DNA of 64,000 bases, taken from Periplaneta americana. Lineage: Eukaryota > Arthropoda > Insecta > Blattodea > Blattidae. A program made the translations under genes and the position numbers. The notes under the pieces are model-generated. The model was not told the DNA's origin and made no database searches. It was given only the letters and a program-made list of their open reading frames with translations. Where the stretch lies: assembly GCF_040183065.1 (NCBI RefSeq), contig NC_091128.1, forward strand, positions 179,999,168 to 180,063,167, in the 5' to 3' direction. Positions 58,511 to 64,000 of this stretch are shown in pieces. How positions within the stretch are numbered: position 1 is the first letter of the stretch; each line of letters begins with the position of its first letter.

Positions 58511-60992
58511 TATATACATATGCATGAACTTACAAGAATTCAACAATTTGATTTAGTGCTACTTATGGTTCGTAACACGTATGAGAACATATTCATCCGT
58601 CTACATAGGATAGTTATTGAGAAAACGTACATTAAAAACTAATATTTTCAGTTACCGAAAAAAAAAACTAATTTAAAAGCACTCATCGTTTTAGCTAAGA
58701 ATTCATCCAATGAGAATGAAATCCATGTGGCATAATGCAAGACGTACATACTGTCCAGTTACTATTGCTGAGTAATTGCCAAGATAAAAACATTTAAATG
58801 GTAACCAGTCAATGTTGGCGACTTGAGCCTTTAACCTCTCCTTAAGGGTGCGTGGGTTTGAACTCCATCGATGCATCAATCAAACTGAACGAGCGAGATG
58901 GCCGAGGGCAGAAATGGACACTGTATCAAGGTTATCGATGCGTACGAGTTCAACAACCTCAACAAACAGGTTAGCGCTCTCATCACGCGATCACCGCAGA
59001 GTCATCTGACAGGATCTGACTTTTATTATCGACTTGGCAGCGAAAGTACGAACCTTAGAAACAAATCTGAAAACAGTCGAAGATCCCGACTTTCTAAAGA
59101 AAATGTAAGCCAAACGGAAAGGACACAAGCCGAGAGCAAGTTTTTGTGAGCTGAAGAATGTGTAACATTTGTACATGTAGTTTAGCTGGCCGCGGTTGTA
59201 ATTAGAATTTAGGAAGTGTCCCCCGGGTGTCAACATCGGGGCCATGTGTGATCTCTCTTCCTTCAGAAGTCACGGCAGGTTAAGCGAGAGAATCTTTCAC
59301 AGCCTTGTAAAGATCTTTTGAAGTACACCAGATGTACCCATCTCCAGTTGTTTTCCTCGCAAATCGCCCGGTTTCTCTATGGGGTTTACTTACAATTTTT
59401 TTCTGGAGAATAAGTATCTCGGGTCAATTTTCATTGAGAACAGTGGTAATTTTTCTGGAAGTGTGGCAAAGTACGAGATGTTGCCACTTTCACTCAAATT
59501 ACTGGCAACACTGTTCCATGTCTGGTATTAGTTTACTTCATTTCCCACTCTTAAGCACTCGCTCAGCCTGCCGAATCTTCTCGCTTTCTGTTGTGCAGTT
59601 TAACATTTAATTCTATACGTTGTTCTTCGACTTTCTTCATTGACGTAATTGAATTACAAGTGTGAAAATCAAGTGAAAGTCGTCAAAGCTATGTTCTTGA
59701 TTTGCACGTTCGGATCAATGCTCTTCAACCTGAATGAAATCATCTCGCTTCCAGTCCAGAAAAACGAATAACTTTCATAGTGCATCGACCTCAACAACTC
59801 TTTTTCCCCTCATTTTATACCTCAGATTTCTGCTTATGAGCCTTTATGTAGGCCTATTACAGTATGACAAGCAGTTAATTGAGTTGTTAAGCATTACAAC
59901 TGAAGAAATATAAATTCAACTTTAATTATTTCAATTTCACTCAACTAACGCAAGTTACAAACCTTGTACAGACAATAATCCATTATTTACTTATCTAGTC
60001 ATTCATTCCTTCATTTGGCCAATCAGTCATTCTTCCAGGCATTAGATTAGACATTCGTTCATAATTTCTTCATCTTAGTCAACCTAGCTGTATAACACGG
60101 AATTCATGCACTTCGTCTTCGTAATACATAACATGGAGCACGCTCCCACAATCGCACAGTCTACAGTCTATGTGGCAGACTGAGATATCTTATGATAGAA
60201 TCTGTTTCGGCTTCTTAAATTACTCTTGTAGCCAGACGTCTCGTTTCTCGTAACAGAGCACGATGTCCTGTATTAAGTAATGGACTACAGGGAATTTCGC
60301 AATTTCTTTAATTAATTTCTGTCACTTTATTGTAAAGTAGTGAAATGTAATGTTAATTATTTCCATGGACAATTCAAGCCTAAACCTGTAATTAGAAAGT
60401 TTCCAACATTGTTCCTCCGTCAGAAGTCAGGTGACCACGCTTAAGTCTTGTGAAAAGTAAACTTCATTTCCCTGCCGGCAATGGAGTAAGAACCGTCTGG
60501 ATTCGAAGTAATATGCCATCACAACATTGACAGCTTTGACAATTTTTATGGACCTACAAGTAGTTCAAAATACAGTTGTCACTAATCATCATTTCCTCAC
60601 AAGAATAATAGAATGACATTTGTGAGGCAATGAATTCACAATATTGGTTTGAAATGCATTGATTACAAATCTTCTCGGGTACACTAGTCACCTGGAATCT
60701 GACAGCATAGCGGCCATTAGCTTCGTCTGTCCAACAGAGAGTGCGCATGCTATAGGTATCCTACAAACAAAACTCAGCTCGCACTCCTCGCGGCGCGCTG
60801 CTATACCCCTCTTACTGCCCTGCAGTAGGCTTGAGAGCATGCTGGAAACGGGAGCATACGTCATCTGCGCGAGACAGTCACGCCCGCTGGTTTCTGCGCA
60901 CCGAGTTTTCCTTGTTGGATGTCTATACCTGTACTGCTTCTACTCACCCTGTGACGTCACTCATGCTTGCAGATCCCAGGTGCGAAGTATAA
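58511..60992. other. Anonymous DNA
   Basis: No recognisable gene. A forward frame at 58898-59149 starts in a fair ATG context (gagatggcc) but has no known motif. A locally CG-richer stretch at about 60720-60960 carries no clear promoter. Confidence 0.4.
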
Positions 60993-61100
60993 GTGGGACT
61001 GTTGATTCCAATCTTTCGATGACTAGCTCAATGATGATTCTTCAATCCCTGAATAAAATGGCGGAGCTATTCATGGGAAGCTTGGAATCAACAATCCCAC
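60993..61100. repeat. 108-bp hairpin-forming inverted repeat
   Basis: gtgggactgttgattccaa at 60993-61011 and its complement ttggaatcaacaatcccac at 61082-61100 pair with one mismatch across a 70-nt loop. It could be a very short MITE or an RNA hairpin. Confidence 0.7.
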
Positions 61101-61395
61101 TCACCCAGCTGAGAAGAATTAATCAATAAAGTCTGAAATCGTACACTGGCATGAATTATTTACGTAAAATTTCTTGGACAGTCATGCTTTTAGTTTATTT
61201 TTAACTATCTTCGCTTGGGACAATTCCGATATGGATAATCTAATGTAAAATATTTAACATTTGATACGATCCAGATTTGAAGAAAATCACATTCCATAGT
61301 TTAATATATATAAAATAGATTAAACCGACCACGAACAATTCTCTCAAAGCAAAAGACAATAAAAATGTGAAAACCGCAAGTTTTCAAAATAGCAT
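61101..61395. other. Anonymous AT-rich DNA
   Basis: Nothing recognisable. Confidence 0.35.
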
Positions 61396-61402
61396 CAGCC
61401 AT

Positions 61403-61629
61403 CGGCGTAGCTCAGGCTGTAGCGCGTTTGCCTGCTGATCCGGAGTTGCGTAGGTTCGATTGCCGCTTACGCTGACCTGGTTGGGTTTCCCCAAACATAA
61501 GGTGAATATGAGGTAATCTATGGCCAATCCTCGGCCTCGTCTCACCAAATACCATCAGTTATCATCAATACCATCGACACTAAATTACCGAGTAGTTGGT
61601 ACAGCGTCGTTAAAGAACCAAGTAAAAAA
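61403..61629 (+). mobile_element. tRNA-derived SINE, family H (copy 1)
   Basis: tRNA-like head with box A (gcgtagctcaggctgtagc) and box B (aggttcgattgcc), then a body ending ttggtacagcgtcgttaaag. A 7-bp repeat, cagccat, at 61396-61402 and 61630-61636 is a weak target-site duplication. Confidence 0.85.
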
Positions 61630-61636
61630 CAGCCAT

Positions 61637-63133
61637 GAACAAATTAAAACTAGAAGTTTACAATGAAAGCCCTGGCTTAAGACTAAAACGTCGTGTTCCA
61701 ATTAAGGTACGTCAAAGATCGCTTTCTTAATGATTGACAGTTTGTAATATTTGTTTCATGACTCAAGTCGGGCATTCTGTTGACTGGTTTCACTATTTAC
61801 GGTCATATTCGTCCAGGACAACAATGATTGCTACATGAACATCTAGTTCGTCCAGCACGTGTACTTCACCATCCCCATGTACCTTGAGGATTCCAATAAG
61901 GATCAGAGGTGAAGTTTCTTTTAATACCCATGAAATTATGTAGAAAAGAAGAAATTAAGATGTGACAAATCGTATTGTTGTCAAATCAGAGATCAATATC
62001 ATCATATTTTCTTGCTGAGGGCCGAGGAATGTTTATGTGGTATGGAATAACTGGGACTGCTATACTTCACAGCCAGCAACTCAACACATCGCTTCCGATG
62101 GTAGAAAAGTTATGGTTCAGCTCTCGGTTTTATTTTGCTTAGAAGTCATCACATTTAATGAATGTTCTAAAAAGAGCAGAAAATAAATAAAAAATTCTTC
62201 GAAATAGAAGAAAGAGTCGGGGAACGTACTGCTATCTCTTCATCTTGTGCAAGAGATTGTTATACTCGATTTGGATTAAATCCGCTACATTGTGTAAAAG
62301 CTTCATAGCGCCAAGATGAATGACGCGCACGATCAGAGTACAAATATTTCTGTGTGTGTCACATACATGAAGGAATGATTCACGTTTAATATTTCTTAAA
62401 TCCACCCTCACCATTTTCCAGACAGTATCAATCAATATTTCGCCACTCGAATGCTCCTTTCTACATAATACATTTTTAACAATGATTCGATATTTCACAT
62501 TCTCATTTATGAAGTAAAAGAAGAAATTATCGTCACAATTAAAAAATCTAATTCGAGATTTTTACGGAAATGTATTTTTAGCATCAAAAGCAGTCTTTGA
62601 CAACCGTGTCTGGCTGATCTTTGTTCGAATTTAGTACGCACTATTCAAATTATCTGGAAATATGTAACATTTAATCAAAATTAAGGGATATTCATTTGAA
62701 ATAAAAAAAACCACTTCAAATCCAATCATATGAACTTCTATGAGAAAACAACGTGTCACGATTATAAAATGGTTCCAAAAATATTTCAACGTTTGAAATT
62801 GCCAAAAGGAGAACCTATGAGATAATTGTAAAAAAAATTACATTTCATATCTAACGAAGGAAAAGAAACTTTCAACAGAATTATTGTTGAACTGTTTTCA
62901 CAGTAATTTCACTCCCTTCGGCGAAGAGATTACATAGGGAACCCTTCGTTAAAGGAGTAAATATCCCTTGTTATGCTTGAGTGAATGTCTACAGAAAAAA
63001 TTGGTGTTAAAAGTCTGAATGACATGAATTTGAAAAAAGATATATATGCTTAGATTTTGAGTATAATATTTTTAGTATTTTTATCACTTTCATATTCAGA
63101 TGTTCGCAAAGAGTATTAGAAATAATCACAATG
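61637..63133. other. Anonymous AT-rich DNA
   Basis: No recognisable gene. An 88-codon reverse frame at 62232-62498 has no motif. Confidence 0.4.
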
Positions 63134-63135
63134 TA

Positions 63136-63527
63136 CAGTAGTGGCAAAAAAAAAAAACCGGACCGACCCTTGTAGCCGATTTCAGAGTCACAGATTCAAA
63201 TCTTGCTAGTCACGAAACACATCCATCTTGTATAATTAATTGTAGCAATGAAATTTATTGCATTTGTTCGATTCTTACCGTCTTTTATTTCCTTCAATGC
63301 CTCAAACTTACAGACGAAAAATCTTTGAGAGTTTTATTTTCATCTGGCATCAATATTACATTTCTACCTCTATTCGGCAAAGATAACTGCGTATGTTTAC
63401 ATTAAATAGCAGTCCATACCTCTGGCTTCACTATCCATATTGAAATTACCACAGTTTGACACAGTACACAGCACAGGTTTCTTTTGTATCAGCTACAAGG
63501 ATGGGTCCGGGTTTTATGCCACTACTG
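63136..63527. mobile_element. Tc1-like MITE, 392 bp
   Basis: The left end cagtagtggcaaaa and right end gccactactg form inverted repeats of about 40 bp. These include ccggac after an A-rich run and cttgtag further in. TA flanks lie at 63134-63135 and 63528-63529. There is no coding capacity. The A-tract followed by CCGGAC resembles the Tc1 element at 2104-3649, so a Tc1-type transposase may mobilise it. Confidence 0.88.
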
Positions 63528-63821
63528 TACTTAAATCTACTAAAAAGCATAAGGTTAAATGAAGTCATACCCATAAAAAGTACGCGTATCTTCTTATTTG
63601 TGAACTGCATTCATGTCAGTTGAATAACACTTCAAGAAAATAAACTATACACAATAATACGGCTAATGGGAAAGTATGTGTCATCTTAGAGACTTAGAGT
63701 CAATTGCAGCAGTCTTGATATGTTTAGTCGCAATGTCTTTTTCTTTATCATATTTTTAACTTTCTGGAATACCTATTTTTGTAACATGTTTCGAGTGGGG
63801 TGAAAGATGAATGCTTCCGCA

Positions 63822-63945
63822 TGGTTATTTAACGACGCTGTATCAACTCCTCGGTGCATTTAGTGAGAGTGAGATGAGACGGAGGACTAGCTTTGCATCG
63901 AAGCGGGACTGAACCCAAAGTGAAGTTGATCAGCTCGCCTGCTGA
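63822..63945 (-). mobile_element. SINE 3' half, relative of family H (copy 2)
   Basis: The reverse strand ends with gagttgatacagcgtcgttaaataacc, which parallels the 3' end of 61403-61629 (shown here in two parts: gagttgatacag and cgtcgttaaataacc). The head is not recognisable before the window ends. Confidence 0.6.
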
Positions 63946-64000
63946 AAGGAACCTGAAGGATCTGAAATGAAGAGGACGGAAAGTGAAACCTCCACCCACT

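Noticed and set aside
58898-59149. Possible coding exon starting MAEGRNGHCIKV
   Set aside because: Fair ATG context but no donor, no motif and no promoter nearby; could be chance.

Overview
This is a window of an AT-rich animal genome, almost certainly an insect. The density and type of its tRNA-derived SINEs look to me like a cockroach (Blattodea, Periplaneta-like); that identification is from memory and is an inference. There are no operons, ribosome binding sites or other prokaryotic signals. No complete host gene is visible. The window is mostly intergenic or intronic DNA filled with mobile elements and minisatellites.

Layout. 0-8 kb: two family A SINEs, a frameshifted Tc1 transposon (2104-3649) sitting directly upstream of a short hAT/ZMYM-like leader ORF, a tiny mitochondrial 12S-like fragment (4720-4751) and a reverse-strand LINE 3' end. 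8.2-9.3 kb: a 36/38-bp minisatellite. 10.9-14.9 kb: a second LINE 3' end, a 100-bp palindrome and a head-to-head Penelope-like element encoding RT plus a GIY-YIG endonuclease. 18-25 kb: several SINEs, a 5'-truncated LINE with an RNase H domain and a 13-bp target duplication, a decayed hAT element, and a MITE with long inverted repeats. 26.5-32.9 kb: a 40-bp minisatellite of about 145 units, interrupted once by a LINE 3' end. 33-43 kb: SINEs, a CpG-rich promoter-like segment, a decayed LINE tail and a 582-bp near-perfect palindrome. 44.1-47.3 kb: a TIR-bounded element holding two decayed head-to-head copies of one protein family with a possible D-D-E triad, which I cannot assign to a named transposon superfamily. 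47.8-53 kb: a candidate promoter and first coding exon, more SINEs and LINE tails, and a hAT leader with an orphan BED-like finger. 54.2-58.4 kb: a 45-bp minisatellite whose left edge lies inside a LINE tail and whose right edge abuts another LINE tail. 58.5-64 kb: mostly anonymous DNA with two SINE pieces, a small inverted repeat and a non-autonomous Tc1-like MITE.

The elements interact by insertion rather than by pathway: a LINE breaks a satellite, a SINE breaks a transposon gene, and a Penelope-like element lands beside a palindrome. Target-site duplications readable by eye support many of the calls. The very long open frames across the minisatellites arise because the repeat units lack stop codons; I do not regard them as genes. 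The best candidate for something undescribed is the TIR-bounded head-to-head element at 44.1-47.3 kb.
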